Assembly: GCA_025352665.1 (NCBI GenBank)
Contig: JANXSM010000017.1
Location: 1-36,842, forward strand
Direction: 5' to 3'
Source of the DNA: Rhodospirillales bacterium
GTDB lineage: Bacteria > Pseudomonadota > Alphaproteobacteria > Acetobacterales > Acetobacteraceae
Length of the DNA stretch: 36,842 nucleotides
Both the position numbers and the translations under genes were made by a program. The notes beneath the pieces were generated by a model. That model was not told the DNA's origin. It saw only the letters and a program-made list of their open reading frames with translations, and made no database searches. Positions 15,722 to 23,270 of this stretch are shown here, piece by piece. The first letter of the stretch is position 1; every line of letters starts with the position of its first letter.

Positions 15722-16627
15722 TCAGCCGGCGGTCGGTGCGCCGACCTGCGTTTCGCGCAGCATGATGAACAGGCCGGCGCAAACGATGATTGCTGCGCCC
15801 AGCAACGTCGCGGGGGCCGGAATGTCGCCGAACACCACGAAGCCCAGCAGGATGGCCCAGACAATTGAGGAATAGTTGAACGGGGCGACCGCGGAGGCCG
15901 CAGCGAGGCGCAGCCCCTGGTTCATCGCCCAATAGGCCACCATCGAGACCAGACCGATCGCCACCATGGCGACCGATTGCCCCGCGGTGGGCACGACCCA
16001 GCCAAACGTGGCGCTGGCGGAGGACACCACGATCAACGCCGCCAGCTGCGTGGCGACAAGCAGTGTGCTCGGCGTGGCCCGCAGCCGGCGGGTGACGACC
16101 AGGGAGGTGGCGTAGAGCAGGCTGCCGCACATGGCGACCAGCACAGGGGCCGACACAGTGGCGCCGGCCGGATGCAGTGCCACGAGAACGCCCACGAAAC
16201 CCGCCAGCACGGCGGACCAGCGCCGCCAGCCGACCGGTTCGTGCAGGAAGATCGCGGCAAGTGCTGTGACGTAGATGGGCGTCGCCAGATAGATTGTGCT
16301 CACGTCCGCGAGCGGGGTTCTGGCGACCGCCCAGTAGAAGCAGAAAACCTCCAGGCCCGAGCACAGATTGCGCAGCAGATGCAGCCGCCATTCGCCGTCC
16401 GACAGCAGCGCACGCCAGGTGGCGATCGGGATGAACAGGCTGACCACACCCAGCCCGACCACGGCCCGCGCGCACAGCAGCTCGCCGGGTGGGATGTCGT
16501 GCATCGCCAACTTGGCCGCGGCGTTGCTGACCGCGAACAGGATGCCGCTGACCAGCGTGAGGCCGATGCCGCGCACGATGGCGATCCGGTCCGCCGCATG
16601 GGTCAAGGACAATGCTGCCAATGACAC
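15722..16627 (-). CDS. EamA/DMT family transporter
   Basis: A 301-residue inner-membrane protein of the drug/metabolite transporter superfamily with two EamA repeats and about ten hydrophobic helices. The first repeat covers roughly residues 18-152 (GIGLTLVSGILFAVSNAAAKL, ending GFVGVLVALHP). The second covers 160-290 (LVAMCGSLLYATSLVVTRRL, ending LGAAIIVCAGLFIML). Typical helix-end residues such as the Pro-Gly of DIPPGELLCARA are present. Such proteins mostly export amino acids, metabolites or drugs; the substrate here is unknown. It ends 112 nt upstream of ahcY on the same strand and starts 22 nt after rho. A read-through transcript from rho is possible. Confidence 0.9.
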   Translation of the reverse strand: MSLAALSLTHAADRIAIVRGIGLTLVSGILFAVSNAAAKLAMHDIPPGELLCARAVVGLGVVSLFIPIATWRALLSDGEWRLHLLRNLCSGLEVFCFYWAVARTPLADVSTIYLATPIYVTALAAIFLHEPVGWRRWSAVLAGFVGVLVALHPAGATVSAPVLVAMCGSLLYATSLVVTRRLRATPSTLLVATQLAALIVVSSASATFGWVVPTAGQSVAMVAIGLVSMVAYWAMNQGLRLAAASAVAPFNYSSIVWAILLGFVVFGDIPAPATLLGAAIIVCAGLFIMLRETQVGAPTAG

Positions 16628-16649
16628 GGAACGGCGGCCCGGCGGCAGC

Positions 16650-17924
16650 TCAGGTGTTCATGGCGTCGAAGAAATCGTTGTTGTTCTTGCTGTATTTCAG
16701 CTTGTCCAACAGGAAGTCCATCGCATCCATGGCGCCCATCGGGTTCAGGATACGGCGCAACACCCACATTTTCGACAGCGTTGCCTTGTCGACCAGCAGC
16801 TCCTCCTTGCGGGTGCCGGACTTGGTGATGTCCACCGCGGGGAAGGTGCGCTTGTCCGACAGCTTGCGGTCCAGGATGATCTCGCTGTTGCCGGTGCCCT
16901 TGAACTCCTCGAAGATCACCTCGTCCATACGGCTGCCGGTGTCGATCAGCGCGGTTGCGATGATGGTCAGCGAGCCGCCTTCCTCGATGTTGCGGGCGGC
17001 ACCGAAGAAGCGCTTGGGGCGCTGCAGTGCGTTGGCATCGACACCGCCGGTCAACACCTTGCCCGAGGACGGGACCACGGTGTTGTAGGCGCGGGCGAGC
17101 CGCGTGATGCTGTCCAGCAGGATCACCACGTCGCGCTTGTGCTCGACCAGGCGCTTGGCCTTTTCGAGCACCATTTCCGTGACCTGCACGTGGCGCGTCG
17201 CCGGCTCGTCGAAGGTGGAGGCGACGACTTCGCCCTTCACCGTGCGGGCCATGTCGGTGACTTCCTCGGGCCGCTCGTCGATCAGCAGCACGATCAGGAA
17301 GGCTTCGGGGTGGTTCGCCGAGATGGAGGTTGCGATCGACTGCAGCATCACCGTCTTGCCGGTGCGCGGCGGCGCCACGATCAGCGCGCGCTGGCCTTTG
17401 CCGATGGGGGCAACGAGGTCGATGACGCGGGGGATGTTGTCGCGGGTGGCGCCCTTGGGCGGCAGCTCCTTCATCTCGATTTCCATCTTCAGCCGCTGAT
17501 CGGGATACAGCGGCGTCAGATTGTCGAAATTGATGCGGTGCTTGACGGCTTCCGGCGGCTCGAAATTGATCGTGTTGACCTTGAGCATGGCGAAATAGCG
17601 CTCGCCATCCTTGGGGGCCCTGATTTGCCCCTCGACCGTGTCGCCGATGCGCAGGCCGAACCGCCGCACCTGGGTGGGCGAGATATAGATGTCATCGGGC
17701 CCCGGCAGGTAGTTGCTCTGGGGGCTGCGCAGGTAGCCGAACCCGTCGGACAGGACCTCCAACGTGCCTTCGCCGTGGATTGCCTGGTCGTTCTCGGCCA
17801 GCGTTTTCAGGATGGTGAACATCATGTCCTGCTTGCGCAGGGAGGAGGCGTTCTCGATGTTCAGCGACTCGGCAAAGCTGAGCAGGTCGGCCGGCGATTT
17901 TGCCTTGAGTTCGGCAAGGTGCAT
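16650..17924 (-). CDS. rho: Transcription termination factor Rho
   Basis: A 424-residue Rho, the hexameric RNA helicase that ends transcription. The N-terminal domain starts [21 protein letters not shown]. The cold-shock-like RNA-binding domain contains [22 protein letters not shown]. The ATPase core carries Walker [10 protein letters not shown], Walker [24 protein letters not shown] (R-loop region) and [21 protein letters not shown]. The C-terminus reads [19 protein letters not shown] chose ATG 17924 because the conserved N-terminus begins there and GAGG lies a few bases upstream; an open extension to 18128 has no homology. Confidence 0.98.
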   Translation of the reverse strand: MHLAELKAKSPADLLSFAESLNIENASSLRKQDMMFTILKTLAENDQAIHGEGTLEVLSDGFGYLRSPQSNYLPGPDDIYISPTQVRRFGLRIGDTVEGQIRAPKDGERYFAMLKVNTINFEPPEAVKHRINFDNLTPLYPDQRLKMEIEMKELPPKGATRDNIPRVIDLVAPIGKGQRALIVAPPRTGKTVMLQSIATSISANHPEAFLIVLLIDERPEEVTDMARTVKGEVVASTFDEPATRHVQVTEMVLEKAKRLVEHKRDVVILLDSITRLARAYNTVVPSSGKVLTGGVDANALQRPKRFFGAARNIEEGGSLTIIATALIDTGSRMDEVIFEEFKGTGNSEIILDRKLSDKRTFPAVDITKSGTRKEELLVDKATLSKMWVLRRILNPMGAMDAMDFLLDKLKYSKNNNDFFDAMNT

Positions 17925-18340
17925 TGGGTTGCCTCGAAGGAGGGTCGGAGAGGGCGGGCGAAGGGATCGGAACGAGGAGCGGCGACGCTCGCGTGGCGGC
18001 TGCCAGATCGGGGAGATCGGCGGGGCTGCCACTGTTCCGACGCGCGGAAATTGCGCGGAAGCAGGCGTTCGCAAGCCGAAGCTGCGTGTCCTACGATTTT
18101 CACTAGTCCCGCGGACAAGCCACGTCAAGCATCCACGTCGGCGATGCGGATCATCTGGTTCTGCGGTTCATGGTCCGGCACGAAGCCGTCACGCGATCTG
18201 CGGGGAAAACTTACGCCACGCATCCCGATCATTTCATTGGAGGGGCGATCGTGGCAGGTCGGGGCTTTCGAACGACCTTGCAAACCGGTTCCTCGTAATC
18301 CTTTGCCTCATAGCAACGGAACCGCGGAACCGCGAGCGGC
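17925..18340. other. Gene-free region upstream of rho
   Basis: A 416-nt gap between rho and the lipid-kinase gene, both on the minus strand. It probably holds the rho promoter and a long leader. Short frames exist on both strands, but none has coding-like composition or recognisable homology. No strong hairpin or tRNA was found. Confidence 0.5.
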
Positions 18341-19201
18341 TTAACCTACAACGACCTGGATCGGCGCAGGGGCGTTGCGAATGGTGGTCGGCCCGTGTCC
18401 ACCGGGATCGCCGTCAACCTGGGTCTTGTGGGTGCCGAGATGGATTTCATGGGCGCGTTGCAGTCTCAGACCGGGCATGCGGGGCATCAGGTTCATGGTG
18501 AGTGCCGCGCCGTAGGCGATCGCCGCGAACGGGCCGGCCCGATCGAACATCGCAACCGTGAAATCCGGCGCCAGCGGGTCAGCACCTGGTGCCAGGGTAT
18601 AGTGGCCCCCATAGAGCCGGCCCTTTGTGACGATCACGCTGCCCGCTTCGGTCGCAATTCCATCGATGGTAAGGGCGATGCGCGGAAAGCGGTATCGGAT
18701 GGTCTCGCGCAGCCCCTGCAGCACATATGCGCCGCGGCCGAGCACGCGTTTCAGGCCGAGCGGCAGGTGGTGCACCACCTCCGCATCGAAACCGGCGCCG
18801 ATCATCTGCACGAACAGCCGCGGCCCGTCCGGACCGCGGGCGACACCTGGCCACAGCGTGCGGGTACGGCCGAAGGCCAGGGCGGCGGCCACGGCCTGGG
18901 GCGTGAAACCGAGGCCGAGTTCATGCGCCAGCACGTTCGCGGTGCCGAGCGGCAGAATGCCGAGCTTGGTCTGCGAGCCCGCCAGCCCCGAAGCGACTTC
19001 GGCGATCGTGCCGTCGCCACCGGCCGCGACCACCAGGCGGGTGCCGCTCCGCGCGGCCTCCTCGGCGAGTTCGCGCGCATGGCCGGCATGCGTGGTCTCG
19101 ACCAGGGTCAGTTTCATGCCGTTCTGGGCCATCACGTCGAGAACCCGCCACAGGCGTTGCGTCCGTCGCCGACCTGCGGTGGGGTTGAAGACGATCAGCA
19201 T
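18341..19201 (-). CDS. Diacylglycerol kinase family lipid kinase
   Basis: A 286-residue member of the DAGK-catalytic/YegS/BmrU family. It starts MLIVFNPTAGRRR, carries the nucleotide-binding GGDGT at residues 61-65, then LPLGTANVLAHELGL, and in the second domain GAGFDAEVVHHLP and the ligand region near VDGDPGG. Members phosphorylate diacylglycerol or related lipids with ATP at the membrane surface. It is divergent, across 238 nt, from a phosphoesterase and glycosyltransferase pair that I read as a phospholipid-remodelling module. A kinase returning diacylglycerol to phosphatidate would fit as the opposing activity. The lipid substrate is not determinable from sequence. Confidence 0.88.
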   Translation of the reverse strand: MLIVFNPTAGRRRTQRLWRVLDVMAQNGMKLTLVETTHAGHARELAEEAARSGTRLVVAAGGDGTIAEVASGLAGSQTKLGILPLGTANVLAHELGLGFTPQAVAAALAFGRTRTLWPGVARGPDGPRLFVQMIGAGFDAEVVHHLPLGLKRVLGRGAYVLQGLRETIRYRFPRIALTIDGIATEAGSVIVTKGRLYGGHYTLAPGADPLAPDFTVAMFDRAGPFAAIAYGAALTMNLMPRMPGLRLQRAHEIHLGTHKTQVDGDPGGHGPTTIRNAPAPIQVVVG

Positions 19202-19275
19202 AGAAAGAGCGGGCGGAGCATGATTTTGGGTGCTCGGGCAAAGCGTGTTGTATGCGCCTCACTGGTTGCAGTGGC

Positions 19276-19293
19276 ATGACAAACACGGGTCAG
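19276..19293 (-). promoter_or_regulatory. Weak candidate PHO box
   Basis: On the minus strand CTGACCC, four bases, then TTGTCAT form two 7-nt half-sites with an 11-nt period, resembling the PhoB box CTGTCAT-N4-CTGTCAT. The second half-site matches at 6 of 7 positions and the first at 4 of 7. It lies about 75 nt before the lipid-kinase start, in the region shared with the divergent phosphoesterase. The match is imperfect and may be chance. Confidence 0.25.
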
Positions 19294-19439
19294 TCGCGTG
19301 ATTTCGTACAACGATGTTCCGAAGCGGTCAGGTCATGTAATCTTCACGTGCGCGGCGCGGTGTGTGCCGTATCTGCTGCTCCTCGAGAATTAGAAGCTCT
19401 GTTGCCCCCGGCAATGGAACGCAAAGAACGGCCCCAGCG

Positions 19440-20264
19440 ATGAACGCTTTGAACGCTCTTGGTAAGCCCGGCACGACACGCTACCGCAGCGTGTTCATTT
19501 CCGATCTGCATCTTGGAACCCGCGGGTGCCGCAGTGACTTCCTGGCCGACTTCCTGCGCAAGACGCAGTGCGACCATCTTTACCTGGTCGGCGACATCAT
19601 CGACGGCTGGCGCCTGCGCAAGTCCTGGTTCTGGGACGAGACGCATGACGAGGTGATCCGCCTGATCCTGAACAAGGGTCGCAGCGGCACCGAAATAACC
19701 TACATCCCCGGCAACCACGACGAAATGCTGCGGGACTGGTTGCCAATGGGCCTGGAGATCGGCGGCGTGCGGCTGCGGCGCGAAGCGGTGCACACCACGG
19801 CGGACGGCCGCCGCCTGCTGGTGATCCACGGCGACGAATTCGACAGCGTGGTGCGCTACGCCAAGTTCCTGGCTCTGCTCGGCGACTGGGCGTACACCGC
19901 AGCGCTCGGCATCAACCACTGGTTCAACGTGGCGCGCCGCAGGTTGGGCTACCCGTACTGGTCGCTGTCGCAATGGCTCAAGCGGCAGGTGAAGGGGGCG
20001 GTCAAGGCGATCGACCGGTTCGAGGTGGCGCTGGCCGGTGAAGCGCGCCGGCGCGGTTTCGACGGCGTGATCTGCGGCCATATCCACCATGCCGAAATGC
20101 GTGACGTGGGCGGCATCCTCTACATCAACGACGGCGACTGGGTCGAAAGCTGCACGGCGCTGGTGGAGCACATGGACGGCCAGCTCGAACTGGTCGACTG
20201 GGCGGCGCTGAACCGGCTCAGCTTCTTTTCGCCGCGCGGCGCACGGATACCGGAAACTGCCTGA
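19440..20264 (+). CDS. COG2908 metallophosphoesterase (PlcP-like / UDP-diacylglucosamine diphosphatase family)
   Basis: A 274-residue calcineurin-type phosphoesterase with the full dinuclear-metal motif set: ISDLHLG (Asp22, His24), LVGDIIDGW, PGNHDE, VIHGDEFD and CGHIHHAE. The family contains LpxH-like UDP-2,3-diacylglucosamine diphosphatases and PlcP, the phospholipase C that releases diacylglycerol from phospholipids during phosphate starvation. The immediately following GT4 glycosyltransferase mirrors the known plcP-agt pairing, and it favours PlcP over a lipid A role. ATG 19440 begins the homologous part (MNALNALGKPG, then YRSVFISDLH); an in-frame extension to 19362 looks unrelated. No signal peptide. 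Confidence 0.85.
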   Translation: MNALNALGKPGTTRYRSVFISDLHLGTRGCRSDFLADFLRKTQCDHLYLVGDIIDGWRLRKSWFWDETHDEVIRLILNKGRSGTEITYIPGNHDEMLRDWLPMGLEIGGVRLRREAVHTTADGRRLLVIHGDEFDSVVRYAKFLALLGDWAYTAALGINHWFNVARRRLGYPYWSLSQWLKRQVKGAVKAIDRFEVALAGEARRRGFDGVICGHIHHAEMRDVGGILYINDGDWVESCTALVEHMDGQLELVDWAALNRLSFFSPRGARIPETA

Positions 20265-20319
20265 CTCCCTGGCCCTCGTTCTGGCTCCCGACCGGGCCGG
20301 GCTGCTTGCCGTAGGCCCG

Positions 20320-21351
20320 CTGCCGGCGCGCATCCTGATCGTTTCGGACGCCTGGACACCCCAGGTCAACGGCGTCGTCCGAACGCTGTCGACCGTGGCG
20401 GACGAATTGCGTGCTCTGGGCCATACGATCGAGGTGATCGGCCCCGACCGGTTCCGCACCCTGCCTCTGCCAACCTACCCGGACATCCGTGTGTGTCTGT
20501 TCCCGACCCGCCGTCTGTCGCGGCTGATCGAGGCGTTCGGGCCCGACGCGCTGCATATCGCAACCGAAGGCCCGCTCGGCCAGGCGGCGCGGGCCTGGGC
20601 GCTGAAGCGCGGCTGCGCGTTCACCACCGCTTTTCACACGCGTTTCCCCGAATATGTCGAAGCCCGCTTCGGGGTTCCGCCCGCTTGGATGTATGGGTGG
20701 ATGCGGCGGTTTCATTCGTCCGGCCAAGGCACGATGGTGGCAACCGTCAGCCTGCGGGAGGAGCTTGAGTCACGCGGCTTCAAGCGCATCCGCCCGTGGT
20801 CGCGCGGGGTCGACCTGTCGCAGTTCCGCGTCGAACTGCGTGACGAGCCGGAGCCGGAACTGGATGACCTGCCGCGGCCGCTGTTCATCTATGTCGGTCG
20901 CGTCGCGGTGGAGAAGAACATCCGCGCCTTCCTCGATCTCGACCTGCCCGGCTCCAAGGCCGTGGTCGGCGGCGGTCCGCAACTGGCCGAGCTGCAGCGG
21001 CTGTATCCCATGGTACGCTTCACCGGCGCGCGGCACGGCGAGGCACTGGCCCGCGCCTACGCACATGGGGACGTGTTCGTGTTCCCCAGCCTGACCGACA
21101 CGTTCGGCCTGGTGATCCTGGAAGCACTCGCCTGCGGCACGCCGGTTGCAGCCTATCCGGTGACCGGGCCGAAGGACGTGCTGGCCAATCCGATCGGCCA
21201 TGTCGGCGCGGTCGACCAAGACCTGCGCACCGCCTGCCTGGCAGCCCTGGGCGCCGACCGCGCGGCCGCTCGCAGCCACGCCGAGCGGTTCAGTTGGCGC
21301 GCCTGCGCGGAGACATTCCTGTCCCATCTGGTGCCGCTCGGCGGTCACTAG
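20320..21351 (+). CDS. GT4 family glycosyltransferase (Agt-like), non-ATG start
   Basis: A GT-B fold glycosyltransferase of family 4. The N-terminal half has RILIVSDAWTPQVNGVVRTL, HIATEGPLG and FHTRFPEYVEARFG. The nucleotide-sugar half has IYVGRVAVEKNI, VVGGGPQLAEL and the ExxxxxxxE-like SLTDTFGLVILEAL. The first usual start codon is GTG at 20395, but that would delete RILIVSDAWTPQVNG, the conserved donor-loop beginning. No ATG, GTG or TTG exists in frame between the upstream TGA (20209) and 20395. I therefore place the start at CTG 20320 (reading MPARILIV), preceded by GTAGG; other CTG codons at 20269, 20281 and 20302 are possible. It follows the phosphoesterase by 55 nt. Likely a diacylglycerol glycosyltransferase. 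Its stop lies inside repeat copy B. Confidence 0.82.
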   Translation: MPARILIVSDAWTPQVNGVVRTLSTVADELRALGHTIEVIGPDRFRTLPLPTYPDIRVCLFPTRRLSRLIEAFGPDALHIATEGPLGQAARAWALKRGCAFTTAFHTRFPEYVEARFGVPPAWMYGWMRRFHSSGQGTMVATVSLREELESRGFKRIRPWSRGVDLSQFRVELRDEPEPELDDLPRPLFIYVGRVAVEKNIRAFLDLDLPGSKAVVGGGPQLAELQRLYPMVRFTGARHGEALARAYAHGDVFVFPSLTDTFGLVILEALACGTPVAAYPVTGPKDVLANPIGHVGAVDQDLRTACLAALGADRAAARSHAERFSWRACAETFLSHLVPLGGH

Positions 21352-21457
21352 AGCGGGATGACGCCTGATAGGCGAGGTAATCCCGCTCTAGCTCTTGGTT
21401 TTAGCGCGTGATTCAGACCTTCCGGTGATTCCACCTTCGGTCATCACGCGTTAGAGC
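21348..21457 (+). repeat. Dispersed two-hairpin repeat, copy B (most complete)
   Basis: The best-preserved copy. Hairpin 1 (21348-21391) has perfect 12-bp arms CTAGAGCGGGAT / ATCCCGCTCTAG, with an inner CGCCT/AGGCG stem. Hairpin 2 pairs GCGTGAT with ATCACGC and contains nested GACC/GGTC and GGTG/CACC pairings. The glycosyltransferase stop codon TAG is part of the first arm. It likely forms the 3' end of that transcript. Confidence 0.85.
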
Positions 21458-21640
21458 AATATCGCCTGAGGTTGAACCAACCGTGCGAAGCCTGAGGATC
21501 GCGGCATCGATCTGTGAGGCCGAAGTTGCAGCGTAGCACGACGCCAGACTTGACGGCGCCGGACCGGGCATTCTGGCGGCGGGGAACATAAGGGATTCCC
21601 CGTATTGCGCTTTTGCACGGAAAATGTTGCATTGATGTTC

Positions 21641-22408
21641 ATGACGATATTTAGCGCCCCTTCCCTGACCGACCGGCTCTCGCTGTCCTTGCTTGGGCTG
21701 CGCGCGGCGGTGGCTGATCGGATTGCCGGGAATGCGGTGTCGGTGGCGCTGATGACGCTGATCTATTTCAAGTTGCAGCGGATCGAGAACCGGATCCTGT
21801 GGCTGATTGCGGCGATCCGTGAGGGCCGGCTTCGCGGCAGCTGGCTTTGCCCGGGGCGTGCTTCGGCGGTGCGGGCGGAGGGTTCGCGGCGGCCTGAAGT
21901 GTGGTTGCCGCGCGGGTTTGCCTGGTTGGTGCGGCTGGTGCCGTATAAGGCGGCGGGGTTTGGCAGCCAGTTGCGCCATTTGTTCGGCGATCCTGAGTTC
22001 GTGGCGCTGTTGGCGGCTTCGCCGCAGTTGCGCAGCACGCTGCGGCCGCTGTGCCGGATGCTGGGAATTGAACCCGAAGTGATTTCGCGGTTGGTTCTGC
22101 CCGAGGTCGTTTTCGCAGCCAAAGCGGAAAGCGAGGTTGAAAGGGGGCCGGATCCTGGCGCCCCAAACTCTTGCGTCCCAGACTCTTGCGTCCCAGACTC
22201 TGGCGCCGCGCTATCTGGCGACCTGGTATCCGGCGAGTTGGAATGGAGGCCGTCGGACGGTGTTCGGGCTGAGGTTCGCAGCCCGGGCGATGTGGCGCGC
22301 GGAGCTGCTTCGGGGGCGGGGGCGGCTGGTCATGTGCAAGGGGTGGTGGATTTTTGCTCCGGTCTGAACAACCGGAATTGGCTGGTCTATTTTGTTACGA
22401 TTTCGTAA
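21641..22408 (+). CDS. Hypothetical protein, lineage-specific family
   Basis: A 255-residue protein starting MTIFSAPSLTDRLSLSLLGL, with ALMTLIYFKLQRIENRILWLIAAIR, LPRGFAWLVRLVPYKAAGFGSQLRHLF and LLAASPQLRSTLRPLCRMLGIEPE. I recall this architecture as a family of unknown function that is multi-copy in Acetobacteraceae; that is memory, not a search. The first ~165 residues look conserved. The rest is low-complexity and includes a tandem repeat (NSCVPDSCVPDS) from a 15-nt DNA repeat at 22160-22205. Another frame of that region reads LATWYPASWNGGRRTVFGLRF, so a frameshift near the repeat is possible. ATG 21635 is an alternative start. Function unknown. Confidence 0.65.
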   Translation: MTIFSAPSLTDRLSLSLLGLRAAVADRIAGNAVSVALMTLIYFKLQRIENRILWLIAAIREGRLRGSWLCPGRASAVRAEGSRRPEVWLPRGFAWLVRLVPYKAAGFGSQLRHLFGDPEFVALLAASPQLRSTLRPLCRMLGIEPEVISRLVLPEVVFAAKAESEVERGPDPGAPNSCVPDSCVPDSGAALSGDLVSGELEWRPSDGVRAEVRSPGDVARGAASGAGAAGHVQGVVDFCSGLNNRNWLVYFVTIS

Positions 22409-22409
22409 T

Positions 22410-23270
22410 CTACGGCTCTTTCGCTGGGGTTGACGGGTGGCACTCCGCTTCCCCATCCCGCGGGGCGGTAGGTTCCTGGCTCAACCGCCGGGTGGCGATT
22501 TCCACATAGGCTGGGTCCATGTCGATGCCGATCGATGCAGCGCCTTCGCGCCGGCTGGCGATGAGAGTGGTGCCGGTGCCCATGAAGGGGTCCAGCACGG
22601 TCGCACCCGGTTTGCCGTGCAAGCGGATGCACCAGCGGGGCAGGTCGATGGGGAAGGTGCCGGGGTGGTGGAATTTCTGCGCCTTGCTCTGCACCGTGTC
22701 GTAGGGAATGAACCAGGTGTTGCCGCGGCAGCGGAGGTCGTTCGCGTGGCCGCGCCGCGCGATGTTCGATTTGTCCTTGTAGGGGACGCCGATCGACAGA
22801 CGGTCGAGCTTCACGTCGCCTGAGAGCGTGAGGTGGAAGATGTGCTCGTGGGCGTGGTGGAGAAAACGGCCGCCGCCGACGGGTTTGAAATGGCCGACCG
22901 TGTCGTCTCCCACCGAAATCGACTTGATCCAGGTGATGTGGTTCTGCAGCACGAACAGCTTGCGCAGGCGGACGATGAGCTCGAACGGCACCCAAGGCTG
23001 CGATGACGAGCCGGAGATGTTGAGGAAGAACGAGGCGTCGGGCCGCATGACGCGGCGGATGGCGGTTGCGACCTCGGTCAGCCAGTCGAGATAGGCGTCC
23101 TCGTCGCGGCGGTCGTTGTAGCGGCTGTAGGCGAGGCCGAGGTTGTAGGGGGGCGAGGTGACCACGACGTCGATCGAGGCGGGGTCGAGCGTGGGCAGGA
23201 TTTCCAGGCAGTCGCCGCAGAGGAGTTGCTCCGTCAAGCGCGCGCGCTCACGGGCCCGGTGGTCCGGCAC
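22410..23270 (-). CDS. DNA adenine/N4-cytosine methyltransferase, orphan
   Basis: A 286-residue beta-class amino-methyltransferase (N6_N4_Mtase). The catalytic TSPPYNLG motif (SPPY at 39-42) precedes the SAM-binding DPFMGTGTT motif near residue 235, the order typical of class beta. In between are the target-recognition region and WIPYDT-like elements (NTWFIPYDTVQ). It starts with GTG 23270, directly abutting the mltA TGA (TGAGTG), so translation is likely coupled. No restriction endonuclease or specificity gene is nearby, so it is an orphan methylase with a probable regulatory or protective role. It is shorter than CcrM and lacks an obvious CcrM-type C-terminal extension. Recognition site unknown. 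Confidence 0.88.
   Translation of the reverse strand: MPDHRARERARLTEQLLCGDCLEILPTLDPASIDVVVTSPPYNLGLAYSRYNDRRDEDAYLDWLTEVATAIRRVMRPDASFFLNISGSSSQPWVPFELIVRLRKLFVLQNHITWIKSISVGDDTVGHFKPVGGGRFLHHAHEHIFHLTLSGDVKLDRLSIGVPYKDKSNIARRGHANDLRCRGNTWFIPYDTVQSKAQKFHHPGTFPIDLPRWCIRLHGKPGATVLDPFMGTGTTLIASRREGAASIGIDMDPAYVEIATRRLSQEPTAPRDGEAECHPSTPAKEP

Noticed and set aside
17925-18340. Hidden small gene or heme-pathway remnant upstream of rho
   Set aside because: No frame on either strand gave recognisable homology or coding-like third-position bias.
16368-18344. Very long plus-strand open frame (658 codons) opposite rho
   Set aside because: It is the antisense shadow of a GC-rich gene. The minus strand encodes an unmistakable Rho, and the plus frame is His/Asp/Gly/Arg-rich with no family resemblance.
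22160-22205. CRISPR-like short repeats
   Set aside because: The 15-nt units are directly tandem without spacers and lie inside a reading frame; no cas genes are present.
22410-23270. Restriction-modification system
   Set aside because: No endonuclease, specificity subunit or controller gene lies on either side; neighbours are mltA and an unknown protein.
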